Assembly (NCBI GenBank): GCA_014729705.1 | Contig: WJJK01000170.1 | Coordinates: 1 to 15,899 of the forward strand | Source of the DNA: Candidatus Altarchaeales archaeon | GTDB lineage: Archaea > Altiarchaeota > Altiarchaeia > IMC4 > SCGC-AAA252-I15 | DNA length: 15,899 nt | Direction: 5' to 3' | Shown: positions 1 through 7,401 of the stretch, piece by piece | How the letters are laid out: every line of letters begins with the position of its first letter | How positions within the stretch are numbered: position 1 is the stretch's first letter | Translations under genes and position numbers: made by a program | Notes under the pieces: generated by a model | Databases searched by the model: none | Told to the model about the DNA's origin: nothing | Seen by the model: the letters and a program-made list of their open reading frames with translations, nothing else

Positions 1-68
1 GCAATTATGTCTGAGAGGAACAGTATTCCCTGCCTGCCCACACCTGCAATCAGTAAGTCCAACTCCAT
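1..68 (-). CDS. iorB: Indolepyruvate:ferredoxin oxidoreductase beta subunit, N-terminal fragment
   Basis: Only the first 22 codons lie in the window. The ATG is at 68-66 and the protein begins MELDLLIAGVGRQGILFLSD. The IAGVGxQGILFLS segment is the glycine-rich N-terminus typical of IorB and other 2-oxoacid:ferredoxin oxidoreductase gamma-type subunits. It starts 5 bases after the stop codon of iorA, so the two are almost certainly co-transcribed and form the heterodimer that oxidises aryl pyruvates to aryl-acetyl-CoA. The rest of the gene is outside the window, so length and integrity cannot be judged. Confidence 0.85.
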   Translation of the reverse strand, partial: MELDLLIAGVGRQGILFLSDII

Positions 69-73
69 TTTCT

Positions 74-1600
74 TTATTCAACGAAAAGGCAGGGGGCGTC
101 GGCTATTAACACCTTCAATCCCTGCTTCTTTAGGGCTTTTTTTATTTGGGTGGGGGTTTCCTCATGATCCCGGGGGTCGTATGTTTTCACGTAATCTGCT
201 CCAAGCATCTTGCATATTCCCTCAAGCTTTATCTTCCCCGCACCCCTGAGGGGCGTGGGTTGGTGTCCTGTCATCGCAGTCGAATGGTTGTTGAAGATGA
301 TTAATACCATGTCCGCGTGGTTTGCGGCTGCGTTCAGAAGCCCCGTTAAACCGGAATGCAGGAAGGTGGAGTCCCCTACAACGGCGACCGGCTGCTCTAC
401 CCCCACGTGGTTCATCCCCGCGGCCTGATTTATCCCCGCCCCCATGCAAAGAAGCGTGTGCATTGCTTCATAGGGTTTCTGGGCTCCCAGGCTATAACAT
501 CCTATGTCGCCTGCAATATTGTCTACGCCAAGTTTCCTTAATGCTTCGTAGGTTCCCCTGTGGGGGCAGCCGGGACACAACGTGGGGGGCCTGGGGGGCG
601 CCTGCTTCTTTAATCTCCGGGTTCCGCGGTAATCCACCTCCAACGCTTGGGCTGCGTGCCGGGGCAGCAGCTCACCCCATAAAGGCAGGTCCCCTGAAAG
701 CCTGCCTTTTACGTTGTCACATAAACAATTTATTTGTCTTTCAAGCAGGGGGTCGCCTTCCTCAAACACAATTATTTTTTTGTGTTTTCCCGTGAATTCG
801 GTGAGTTTCTCCCTGGGGGGCGGCCAGGTTCCAATAGACATTATGGAGTGTTTTTTTCCCGCGAACTCGCATGCCATGTTTACTGTGTGGCCTTCAGCTA
901 CCACGCCTGTATCTGAGTCCCCGTATGCTATGTGGTTATATTTTGTGTGCTCAACGTATTCATTGATTTTTTTTTGTTTGCCCTGGAGGTTCCTTCGGGC
1001 GGGCCTCGCATTCTGGGGGATCATAACACTTCTTTCTATGTCTTTTCTGAAGGCCCCTTCAGGGGGGTTTCTGGGTTCACCTACCGTGACCTTTGCGGCG
1101 GTGTGTGCTGTCTGGGTGTTGGTCCTAAGGATTAGGGGTAAGTCAAGTTCTTCGGAGACTCTGAATGCTTCGCAGGTCATGTCGTAGGCTTCCTGCGGGT
1201 TTTTTGGTTCCAATCCAAGGGTTTTCGCGGCCTCTAGGTAGTGTCGAGTGTCCTGCTCGTTTTGGCTTGAATGCATCCCCGGATCATCGGCTACCACTAA
1301 AACTAATCCCGCGGAAACACCTGTGTATGGAAGCGTCATTAGGGGGTCGGCTGCCACATTCAATCCCACGTGTTTCATCACGCACAGGCTTCTTACGCCG
1401 CTTAAGCATGCTCCCGCGGAAGTCTCAAGCGCCACTTTCTCGTTGACGCTCCACTGTATATGCCGGTTGGGGGAATGTTTAAGCAGGTATTCTATGACCT
1501 CGGTTGAGGGTGTGCCGGGGTATCCGGCAACGAACCCCACAGCCGAGTGCAGGGCTGCCTGTCCTATTGCATGGTTTCCGAGACAAAATTTTTCAGCGAT
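74..1600 (-). CDS. iorA: Indolepyruvate:ferredoxin oxidoreductase alpha subunit, without C-terminal ferredoxin domain
   Basis: Catalytic subunit that converts indolepyruvate and other aryl pyruvates plus CoA to the aryl-acetyl-CoA and CO2, reducing ferredoxin. Visible are the N-terminal pyruvate:ferredoxin oxidoreductase pyrimidine-binding domain with GYPGTPS (about residues 26-32 counting from 1600), the LCPGCPHRG motif (about 341-349), and the thiamine-diphosphate region with GDIGCYSLG and GDST (about 409), followed by FNNHSTAMTGHQ. The family is usually 600-650 residues and ends in a two-[4Fe-4S] ferredoxin domain; here the protein stops near residue 508 with none. The first in-frame ATG/GTG/TTG is the GTG at 1540, which cuts into the conserved domain. 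Homology (LGNHAIGQAALHSAVGF) continues to about 1600, where an ATC sits 9 bases after GGGGGTGG. I therefore give 1600 as the domain-based start. An alternative is a GTG at 1613 plus a one-base indel. Confidence 0.85.
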   Translation of the reverse strand: MAEKFCLGNHAIGQAALHSAVGFVAGYPGTPSTEVIEYLLKHSPNRHIQWSVNEKVALETSAGACLSGVRSLCVMKHVGLNVAADPLMTLPYTGVSAGLVLVVADDPGMHSSQNEQDTRHYLEAAKTLGLEPKNPQEAYDMTCEAFRVSEELDLPLILRTNTQTAHTAAKVTVGEPRNPPEGAFRKDIERSVMIPQNARPARRNLQGKQKKINEYVEHTKYNHIAYGDSDTGVVAEGHTVNMACEFAGKKHSIMSIGTWPPPREKLTEFTGKHKKIIVFEEGDPLLERQINCLCDNVKGRLSGDLPLWGELLPRHAAQALEVDYRGTRRLKKQAPPRPPTLCPGCPHRGTYEALRKLGVDNIAGDIGCYSLGAQKPYEAMHTLLCMGAGINQAAGMNHVGVEQPVAVVGDSTFLHSGLTGLLNAAANHADMVLIIFNNHSTAMTGHQPTPLRGAGKIKLEGICKMLGADYVKTYDPRDHEETPTQIKKALKKQGLKVLIADAPCLFVE

Positions 1601-1609
1601 TTTCGGTTT

Positions 1610-1617
1610 CCACCCCC
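1610..1617 (-). promoter_or_regulatory. Possible Shine-Dalgarno sequence of iorA
   Basis: GGGGGTGG on the minus strand resembles the archaeal ribosome-binding consensus GGAGGTGA and ends 9 bases before the ATC at 1600-1598. It is the best ribosome-binding candidate ahead of the conserved part of iorA. The same bases contain a GTG (1613-1611) in another frame. TATA-like stretches lie upstream at about 1641-1650 and 1624-1632, so a transcript starting near 1600-1618 is plausible. Confidence 0.4.
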
Positions 1618-1663
1618 AAAATAGATAAAGGTTTGCTTGGATAAAAGACTGGTTTTATTGAAT

Positions 1664-2005
1664 TTAAGTTACCCACCTACTGGCGTGAGGGGTTGTTGTA
1701 ATTAAAGGCTTTTTTTTGAAGCAGGGTTTTAACGGGTTTGCCTGTGAGGTTGGAGGCCTGTATTTTATTTTTTTTCCGGTGGATTCTGTGCGGCGTCTGA
1801 ATTCAAATATTTTCTCCGCAATCCCGCGCAGATAAAGGGACACGCCCGGAGGCATCTGTGTTTCTGGCTCGTTTGCCACCTTCTCCGGGCTTAAGGTGGT
1901 TAAGACCTCGTTTTCGCCTTTCAGTGTTTTGATTGCTATGGCAGCCACATCCTCATCTTGGGGGTTTTTCCCCTTAAAGTAACATACTTTTTTCTTTTCC
2001 TGCAT
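1664..2005 (-). CDS. Hypothetical basic protein, 113 aa
   Basis: I do not recognise this protein. It starts MQEKKKVCYFKGKNPQDEDV and is soluble and lysine-rich, with no signal peptide, no membrane segment and only two cysteines (residue 8 and one near residue 95). The middle (GVSLYLRGIAEKIFEFRRR) could form an amphipathic helix; the C-terminus is rich in lysine, proline and threonine and looks disordered. Support for a real gene is positional: the ATG is about 33 bases from the centre of a TATA-like element shared with the divergent ABC transporter, and the gene lies on the iorAB strand, ending about 60 bases before iorA. It could be a spurious reading frame. Confidence 0.45.
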   Translation of the reverse strand: MQEKKKVCYFKGKNPQDEDVAAIAIKTLKGENEVLTTLSPEKVANEPETQMPPGVSLYLRGIAEKIFEFRRRTESTGKKIKYRPPTSQANPLKPCFKKKPLITTTPHASRWVT

Positions 2006-2029
2006 AAGCTATTAAATAATTTTTTTTTC

Positions 2030-2044
2030 ATGGTTTTTATATGT
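2030..2044. promoter_or_regulatory. Shared divergent TATA element between the 113-aa gene and the ABC transporter
   Basis: The stretch TTTTTATATG (2034-2043) reads as a TATA box on the plus strand and CATATAAAAA on the minus strand. Its centre (about 2038) is 26 bases from the GTG at 2064 (plus) and about 33 from the ATG at 2005 (minus). This would give a leaderless drrA-like transcript and a leader of a few bases for the divergent gene. Confidence 0.55.
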
Positions 2045-2063
2045 TTTCCTCATATACTTGGAA

Positions 2064-2870
2064 GTGGATGTTTCAAACACGGGAAAACCGATAATCTCTG
2101 TTTCTGGTCTCAGCAAGAAGTTCAAGGATTTGGTTGCCGTAGACAACATATCCTTTGATGTTTGGGAGGGGGAGGTTTTCGCTTTCCTAGGCCCTAATGG
2201 GGCGGGTAAGTCGACCTCAATTAAGATGATGACAACCATCTCCACCCCGACGTCGGGTAGCATTACTTTAAACGGGTTTAATGCTTTAACGCAGAAGGAG
2301 CAGGCTCGGTCTTCTTTCGGCATCGTGTTTCAGGATCAAAGCATCGACGAGGAATTAACGGCGTTGGAGAACATGCAGTTTCACGCAGCAATCTATGGTG
2401 TCACCCAAAAGCAGGCTCAAAAGCGTATTTCCTCGTTGCTTGACATGGTTGAGTTATCCTCTAGGGCCGGGGATTTTGTGAAAAACTTTTCCGGGGGGAT
2501 GAAAAGGAGGCTTGAGATTGCGCGGGGGTTAATACATCACCCCAAGATCTTGTTTCTGGATGAGCCTACCCTTGGACTGGATCCTCAGACTCGGAACAGG
2601 ATGTGGGAGCACATTAAAAGATTGAATGAATCCGAGAATATGACTATCTTCTTCACCACCCACTACATGAATGAGGCCGAGGATATGGCCGATACTATTG
2701 CCGTAATCGATTACGGGAGGATAGTCGCCAAGGGATCCTGTGATCATATAACTAAGTCCACGGGCACCAGCACCCTTGAGGAGGCGTTTCTTGATTTAAC
2801 CGGCCGACAGATTAGGCAGGGTAACGGTTCGGCTATGGATCGTATGAGAAGGTTTAGGCGGATGAGATGA
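2064..2870 (+). CDS. ABC transporter ATP-binding protein, DrrA type
   Basis: ATPase subunit of an ABC-2 exporter that powers efflux of a drug, lipid or glycan. From the GTG at 2064 it is 268 residues. It shows Walker A GPNGAGKST (about residues 43-51), the Q-loop in GIVFQDQS, the signature FSGGMKRRLEIARGL, Walker B ILFLDEPTLGLD and the switch histidine in TTHYM. The short C-terminal tail after the nucleotide-binding domain fits the daunorubicin-resistance (DrrA) subfamily. A TTG at 2058 in the same frame is an alternative start; GTG 2064 is preferred because it lies 26 bases from the TATA centre. The stop overlaps the permease start in ATGA, so the two are translationally coupled. The substrate cannot be inferred. 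Confidence 0.93.
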   Translation: MDVSNTGKPIISVSGLSKKFKDLVAVDNISFDVWEGEVFAFLGPNGAGKSTSIKMMTTISTPTSGSITLNGFNALTQKEQARSSFGIVFQDQSIDEELTALENMQFHAAIYGVTQKQAQKRISSLLDMVELSSRAGDFVKNFSGGMKRRLEIARGLIHHPKILFLDEPTLGLDPQTRNRMWEHIKRLNESENMTIFFTTHYMNEAEDMADTIAVIDYGRIVAKGSCDHITKSTGTSTLEEAFLDLTGRQIRQGNGSAMDRMRRFRRMR

Positions 2871-3616
2871 TAAAGGTAGTATACGTGATGTGGCTTAGGC
2901 AGTTGAAGCGTTACTGGAGGTCAAAATCCCGTTTAATAGGGAGCATTGGTCAGTCGGTCCTCTTTCTGGTGGCTTTTGGGTTTGGATTCAGCCCCGTCTT
3001 CGCAAAGGCGGGGGAGGGGGATTACATGCAGTTTCTGGCACCAGGGATCATAAGCATGAGCATCCTATTCACAAGCATGTTCACAGGCATCGAAGTTGTT
3101 TGGGACCGTAAATTCGGTTTTCTTAAGGAGACTCTTGTCGCGCCAATCCCCCGCTACGCTATCATGTTGGGCAGGACTTTGGGGGGCGCTACCATCGGGA
3201 TACTGCAGGGGCTGGTGGTCTTTGGCATCACGCTAGTACTGGGTTTTAGGCCGATGAATTGGTTGTTTTTTCCGGCAGCCCTTTTTTTCATGTTTCTTAT
3301 GGCAACCCTTTTAACCGCTTTCGGGACGGCGATCGCCTCTAAAATCGAGGATATGCAGGCTTTCCCGATGATCATGAACTTCATAATCATGCCCATGTTT
3401 TTTTTGTCAGGCGCCTTATTCCCGCTTGAGGATCTGCCAGCCTTCATGGACGTCGCAATCAAATTAAATCCCTTGACGTATGGCGTGGACGGTTTGAGGT
3501 GGGCTTTGACAGGCGCCAACACATTCAACGTAATCCTTGATGTGGGGGTAGTCTTACTGCTCGCCTTAATCGTGAACCTGGTGGGAAGCAAACTATTCTC
3601 CGAGATAGAGATATGA
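2867..3616 (+). CDS. ABC-2 type transporter permease, DrrB type
   Basis: Membrane subunit (249 aa) that pairs with the ATPase just upstream; the ATG overlaps the ATPase stop by four bases. The N-terminus is a short cytoplasmic segment (MIKVVYVMWLRQLKRYWRSK) followed by about six hydrophobic spans. The middle has the ABC-2 cytoplasmic loop with DRKFGFLKETLVAPIPR, and the fifth-span region shows FFLSGALFPLEDLP, a hallmark of DrrB/NodJ-type permeases. Length is normal for the family. The T-rich run after the stop (about 3638-3656) could terminate the operon. Confidence 0.92.
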   Translation: MIKVVYVMWLRQLKRYWRSKSRLIGSIGQSVLFLVAFGFGFSPVFAKAGEGDYMQFLAPGIISMSILFTSMFTGIEVVWDRKFGFLKETLVAPIPRYAIMLGRTLGGATIGILQGLVVFGITLVLGFRPMNWLFFPAALFFMFLMATLLTAFGTAIASKIEDMQAFPMIMNFIIMPMFFLSGALFPLEDLPAFMDVAIKLNPLTYGVDGLRWALTGANTFNVILDVGVVLLLALIVNLVGSKLFSEIEI

Positions 3617-3637
3617 GTGAAAGCATTATGCATGGGA

Positions 3638-3656
3638 ATTATTTATTTTTTTGTTC
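3638..3656 (+). promoter_or_regulatory. T-rich TATA element of the beta-helix gene; also possible terminator of the ABC operon
   Basis: ATTATTTATTTTTTTG follows the ABC permease stop by about 20 bases. Its TTATTTAT core is centred near 3643, 26 bases upstream of the ATG at 3669, so it fits a leaderless promoter for the beta-helix gene. The same T-run would suit archaeal transcription termination of the upstream operon. The two roles cannot be separated from sequence alone. Confidence 0.5.
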
Positions 3657-3668
3657 TAATAATCTTTT

Positions 3669-5468
3669 ATGTGTTTTAGGTTCTGCTTTAGTGCGTTAAT
3701 CTTTTTTCTCTCACTCATATTATGCGTGCAGGCTGCTTGTGTTTCGCCTTCTGATGACAGTGAAAACTGGTATGTCTCAGACACCGTCTTGTGCACTGAC
3801 ACCTACAATCGGGTTACACTGGTCTTGGACGCCGACGGTATTGTGTTGGATTGTAATGGGTCGATTTTAGACGGATTGTGGGATGGGGAACAGCAGGAGG
3901 GGGTGATTGTTATGGCGGATTCCACTACCGTGATAAACTGTGATTTCCGCAACTATGAGTCAGGTTATTCCCTTCAGGAATCGGACTCCTCGGAGAAGAT
4001 GGATTACGTTTTAAACAGCACATTCTATAACAACACCTATGGGATTGACGTTACCGTAATAAATTATGGCATCCACGTTGAAAACAGCTCCTTCCATCAC
4101 AACAATGTGGGGTTAGATTTCGGCACCACTACAAATGTTACTGTTGTTTTAAATAATTTCACTGGGAATCTTCATGCAGCGGTAAAGGATAATTACGTCA
4201 TGAAGTGGAGTAGGATAAACAACAACCGGTTTTCTGATCACAATAGGTCGTCAACGGTGAACGTGGTTGACATCGATCAATTTGAGGAGTCGGAGTTCAA
4301 AAACAATTATTTCATAAACCAAAACGGCACTGCCCTACTGCTGTCTACGTCTTCTGTTGCAAGTGAGTTGGTGATCGAAAACAACACCATAATCAATGTC
4401 TATGAAGGGGATGCTTTGGCGGTGTATTCAATGAGGGACGGCATCATACGGGGCAATACACTGATAAACAGTACACATACCGCGATTAGGTCGGGTGGGT
4501 TAAACCCGACAAATAATCTCATAGAAAACAACACTATAGTTAATCTTTTGCCTGTGGACAATTATGCATACGGGATTTATCTGAACAAGGATTTTAATAC
4601 TACAATTAGGAACAACCACGTATTCGGCTACACCTACCCCATCATGCTCTATGATAAATCAAATTATTGTGTGGCATACAACAACATCATAAACGACACC
4701 ACCCAGCAGGTTAGAAGCAGGAATCAGACTAACAGCTGGAACACCAGCAGGGATTGCACTAAAACCAATATTGCGGGTGGGCCTTGTGTTGGAGGTAATC
4801 TTTTCCTAAACAATGATAGTTCTGGGTTCAGCCAAACTTGTGCAGACGACGATAACGACGGGTTCTGCGATGACCCCTACACTGATTCAAGCGTGGGCTG
4901 GGAGGTTACAGATTATCTGGCTTTGACAGAGGACTATAATTATGCGCCCACACTTACTTTGGGTTCAGTCTCCCCGGAGTTGGATTCAACCGGCTCAACC
5001 TTCACTTTCACGGTAACCTACTCCGATGCTGACGGTGACGCGTCCTCTTATGTGAGATTGGTTTTGGATGGCGGGGAGCATGTGATGAGCAAGCAGTCAG
5101 GGGAGTTTGATTCAGGCGCGGTTTACTCTGTTGAACCAACCATAAACGACTACGGCACCCACACGTATTATTTCACATCAAGCGACGGCACCACAACAAC
5201 AGACACGTCAACTGTAACTAAACCCCATGTAACCTCCAACTCCGACTGCAGCGTCACAGACCCCCCAGTTGCAGGCGACTGGGAGATAAGCTCCTCTGAA
5301 ACCTGTCAAGACAGCGCATTCCTCGCCTCAAGCACAGGGGATTTATGCGTCAAAGACTCAAACACCCTGACAGTCGACGGCGCCACAATATACATAAACC
5401 AATCCAAACTAAACTTTGAAGGATCAAGTAAGATAACACTAACCAACGGAATACTAACTTTCATGTGA
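3669..5468 (+). CDS. Secreted right-handed parallel beta-helix (NosD/CASH-type) surface protein
   Basis: Extracellular protein of 599 aa. Residues 1 to about 22 form a signal peptide (hydrophobic FCFSALIFFLSLILCVQAA). Residues about 60-370 carry repeated N-rich strands of the kind IENNTI, IRGNTLINS and IRNNHVFG, typical of pectate-lyase-like beta-helices. An Asp-rich calcium-loop-like segment follows (DDDNDGFCDDPYTD, about 397-410), then an Ig/PKD-like domain (TFTVTYSDADGD to TYYFTSSDGT). At least a dozen N-x-S/T sequons suggest heavy N-glycosylation. No transmembrane anchor, sorting signal or S-layer motif is visible at the C-terminus, which ends abruptly in ITLTNGILTFM, so the end may be truncated or the protein released. 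Related proteins bind or cleave polysaccharides; no catalytic residues can be assigned here. Start choice is supported by the TATA box 26 bases upstream. Confidence 0.85.
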   Translation: MCFRFCFSALIFFLSLILCVQAACVSPSDDSENWYVSDTVLCTDTYNRVTLVLDADGIVLDCNGSILDGLWDGEQQEGVIVMADSTTVINCDFRNYESGYSLQESDSSEKMDYVLNSTFYNNTYGIDVTVINYGIHVENSSFHHNNVGLDFGTTTNVTVVLNNFTGNLHAAVKDNYVMKWSRINNNRFSDHNRSSTVNVVDIDQFEESEFKNNYFINQNGTALLLSTSSVASELVIENNTIINVYEGDALAVYSMRDGIIRGNTLINSTHTAIRSGGLNPTNNLIENNTIVNLLPVDNYAYGIYLNKDFNTTIRNNHVFGYTYPIMLYDKSNYCVAYNNIINDTTQQVRSRNQTNSWNTSRDCTKTNIAGGPCVGGNLFLNNDSSGFSQTCADDDNDGFCDDPYTDSSVGWEVTDYLALTEDYNYAPTLTLGSVSPELDSTGSTFTFTVTYSDADGDASSYVRLVLDGGEHVMSKQSGEFDSGAVYSVEPTINDYGTHTYYFTSSDGTTTTDTSTVTKPHVTSNSDCSVTDPPVAGDWEISSSETCQDSAFLASSTGDLCVKDSNTLTVDGATIYINQSKLNFEGSSKITLTNGILTFM

Positions 5469-5674
5469 AACAATGTATTCTATGCGCCTCAACCCAATTG
5501 CACAACATACGTTTTTGGAGGATAAAACAGGGTTTCCTTGACCTAGCACAACCAGATATATTGGTTGAGGAGATCCAGGCACCCCCAGCCAAACAGAGCC
5601 CCTATCCTCAGAGTTATAAATAAAGAGGGTTTTCGCTGTTTTTTTGGTTTGCCTAAAGTAGTTTTGAGGTGGAT
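5469..5674. other. Gene-free interval with an imperfect inverted repeat
   Basis: About 200 bases without a convincing gene between two convergent genes. The main structure is the imperfect inverted repeat CCTCAACCCAAT (5487-5498) / ATTGGTTGAGG (5560-5570), and a smaller inverted repeat CAACCA-7-TGGTTG nested at its right arm (about 5550-5568). T-rich plus-strand sequence (about 5637-5648, 5676-5687) follows. It probably serves as a bidirectional terminator region. Confidence 0.35.
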
Positions 5675-6115
5675 TTATTTCTTTTTTCCAAGTATTATTT
5701 GCACTAGGATTATGCTTGCTGCAATCCATATAACCGTGTTTATGAAACCTGAGACCAAGAAATGTTGTGTGCTTGTTGGCACGTAAAACCTGCGTAAGAG
5801 ACTCATTATGTAGTTGAGAGTGAGCCAAGGGGGGAAAATAATTATAAAGATTTTGAATATTTTTAATTGGGATAGGAGGGTAAGCAGAAATCCGAAAAGT
5901 GAGAGAACAAGTCCGTACATAAAACCTATTTGAACGGGTTTTCTGATGTTTTTGGAGATAAAATAAAAAAGCAGGAACAGGAAAACACAAAAAATGAAAA
6001 CAGGCTTAAATCCCCGAAGAATAATGTTTAGGAGGAAATAGAGTATGACGAATATGCATGTTTTTTCTAGATAAAAAAGGAGTTTTTCCTCCCCATCAAG
6101 ACCACTATCATTCAT
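5675..6115 (-). CDS. Small multi-pass membrane protein of unknown function
   Basis: A 146-residue protein I do not recognise. After a short acidic N-terminus (MNDSGLDGEEK) it has four or five hydrophobic segments at roughly 17-33, 37-54, 62-82, 86-106 and 121-142, and ends in a basic tail LGKKK. The loops contain lysine and arginine but no known motif. The ATG lies 28 bases from the centre of a TATA-like element shared with the divergent HD-domain gene, supporting both the start and co-regulation with it. Another minus-strand frame overlaps this region, but it lacks this hydrophobic periodicity and I regard it as a shadow. Confidence 0.6.
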   Translation of the reverse strand: MNDSGLDGEEKLLFYLEKTCIFVILYFLLNIILRGFKPVFIFCVFLFLLFYFISKNIRKPVQIGFMYGLVLSLFGFLLTLLSQLKIFKIFIIIFPPWLTLNYIMSLLRRFYVPTSTQHFLVSGFINTVIWIAASIILVQIILGKKK

Positions 6116-6135
6116 TTTTGTTTTCTGCTTTGCCA

Positions 6136-6149
6136 GGTCTATTTACTTT
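6136..6149. promoter_or_regulatory. Shared divergent TATA element between the membrane protein and the HD-domain gene
   Basis: TCTATTTACTT (6138-6148) reads AAGTAAATAGA on the minus strand. Its centre at about 6143 is 28-30 bases from both the ATG at 6115 (minus) and the ATG at 6173 (plus). Both transcripts would therefore be leaderless or nearly so. A second TATA-like string (TTACTATAGG, about 6149-6158) is closer to the plus-strand gene. Confidence 0.45.
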
Positions 6150-6172
6150 ACTATAGGAGCCTATTATCTAAT

Positions 6173-7255
6173 ATGGTTGCTGTCACGTCTAAGGGTTCGA
6201 GGATTAGTTTTGGGGCTCTTCCTGAGCCTGGTGTAGCCAACAAGGGTTTTAGAGGTAATCAGGAGCGCGCTGATTTTCTGGAGAAGGTTGGGAGGACTGG
6301 CAGATACATCAAGATATATTTTGATAGGCATCAGGATGAAATCAGTGCAGCCCATAACTTTGGTCATGTTAATAGGGTGGCCACATATGCCGCCCAGATA
6401 GCTGAGGCTCTTGGAGCCGATGAGCGGACGTGCGAGCTTGCCAGGGCCGCAGGCTACCTGCATGATAGGGTTAGATACCCTAATGAGGGTAAGAAGCATG
6501 GGGGGCCTAGCGCAGAAAAAACGGGGGAACTGATGCGATACCCTCTGCTGAATTTTTCTGAGAGGGATCGGAGTATTATTCTTAATGCTATCGAGAATCA
6601 CGAGACTAATCCCGTATGGTGGAAGGACGCAGATAGAAGGGATAGTGTACCCCATGATTCTAAGGAGATTGTGCAGACTGCTGTGAGGATTGCGGATGCC
6701 GCGTTAGAAGCCAACGGACCATATGTGCTTGCAAGAAGAGCTGCGTTTGTTTCAGGGGAGAGACTGCATGAGGGGGATCTCAAAGACAAGGATTTAACAC
6801 CAGCTGAAGCTTTTGCAGCTGAATCATTTATCAGGTTGCGGACAAAAAACCCTAAAGACGCATACCCCACATACATGAGGTCTTTAGTGGATGGATTATT
6901 CCAAGCCCAGTATAAACTCTACTATCCATTACTGAAAACTCTTGGGTTAACTGAGGGGAAAATAGCAAAGTTAGCACAAGATAAGGGGCTGGGTGGAGCG
7001 GAAAAATCAGTTGAAGTCGCAGGGACACTAAACACTGATGAAAACATAAATCAATCCTCACTGGGGGAGGGTGAGGCAGCTTTGGAAGTAATCAAATACT
7101 TCAGCAAATCCAGCGTATACCGACAGGATCTCAGTGAGTCGATAAGAGCCTGGATACCGGAAACACAGAAAGCTAAGGTATGGCAAAAAGAAATGATGGA
7201 ATACCTTGACGGAAAACTAAACGTCAAAGGAAAAATAATGCAAACACTAACATAG
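6173..7255 (+). CDS. HD-domain metal-dependent phosphohydrolase
   Basis: 360-residue soluble protein. The HD superfamily ligand set is visible: the histidines of HNFGH (61 and 65), the HD doublet H97-D98 in YLHDR, H143 in ENHE, and D175 in RIADAAL. These would bind one or two metals and hydrolyse a phosphomonoester, phosphodiester or nucleotide. The N-terminal 45 residues lack a clear domain. The region after about residue 190 is charged and helical with no recognised domain, ending KGKIMQTLT. The substrate cannot be named. The ATG is close to the transcript start predicted from the TATA-like element shared with the divergent membrane-protein gene. The coding strand shifts from G/T-rich at the 5' end (38 of 60 bases in 6181-6240) to A/C-rich at the 3' end (19 of 60 in 7201-7260). 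Confidence 0.85.
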   Translation: MVAVTSKGSRISFGALPEPGVANKGFRGNQERADFLEKVGRTGRYIKIYFDRHQDEISAAHNFGHVNRVATYAAQIAEALGADERTCELARAAGYLHDRVRYPNEGKKHGGPSAEKTGELMRYPLLNFSERDRSIILNAIENHETNPVWWKDADRRDSVPHDSKEIVQTAVRIADAALEANGPYVLARRAAFVSGERLHEGDLKDKDLTPAEAFAAESFIRLRTKNPKDAYPTYMRSLVDGLFQAQYKLYYPLLKTLGLTEGKIAKLAQDKGLGGAEKSVEVAGTLNTDENINQSSLGEGEAALEVIKYFSKSSVYRQDLSESIRAWIPETQKAKVWQKEMMEYLDGKLNVKGKIMQTLT

Positions 7256-7401
7256 AATTAAAATAACCAAAAAAAACCCAAACCAATCTCCGGAAGACAA
7301 GCAGAACTAAACCACCAGGAATTCAGGAATACTAGGGGAAAAACCTAGACCCCAGAATAATGAAAGCAGTCTCAGAATCATACGAATAAAAAGAAATAAC
7401 T
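7256..7401. other. Gene-free A-rich interval with a small inverted repeat
   Basis: No gene seen. The plus strand is A-rich, so the minus strand is T-rich downstream of the tRNA. CTAGG (7332-7336) and CCTAG (7344-7348) form a small inverted repeat that could be a weak hairpin after the HD-domain gene. Confidence 0.3.
7383..7397 (-). terminator. T-rich terminator downstream of tRNA-Asp
   Basis: The minus strand reads TTATTTCTTTTTATT immediately after the tRNA discriminator base. Oligo-T runs of this kind terminate archaeal RNA polymerase without needing a hairpin. Confidence 0.5.

Noticed and set aside
322..1187. Plus-strand open frames antisense to iorA
   Set aside because: They lie opposite a clearly conserved iorA and are rich in arginine, glycine and proline, as expected for antisense frames of a coding gene.
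5454..5990. Minus-strand open frame of 178 codons overlapping the small membrane protein
   Set aside because: It overlaps the 5675-6115 gene in another frame, lacks any domain or hydrophobic pattern, and has no TATA-positioned start; composition looks like an out-of-frame shadow.
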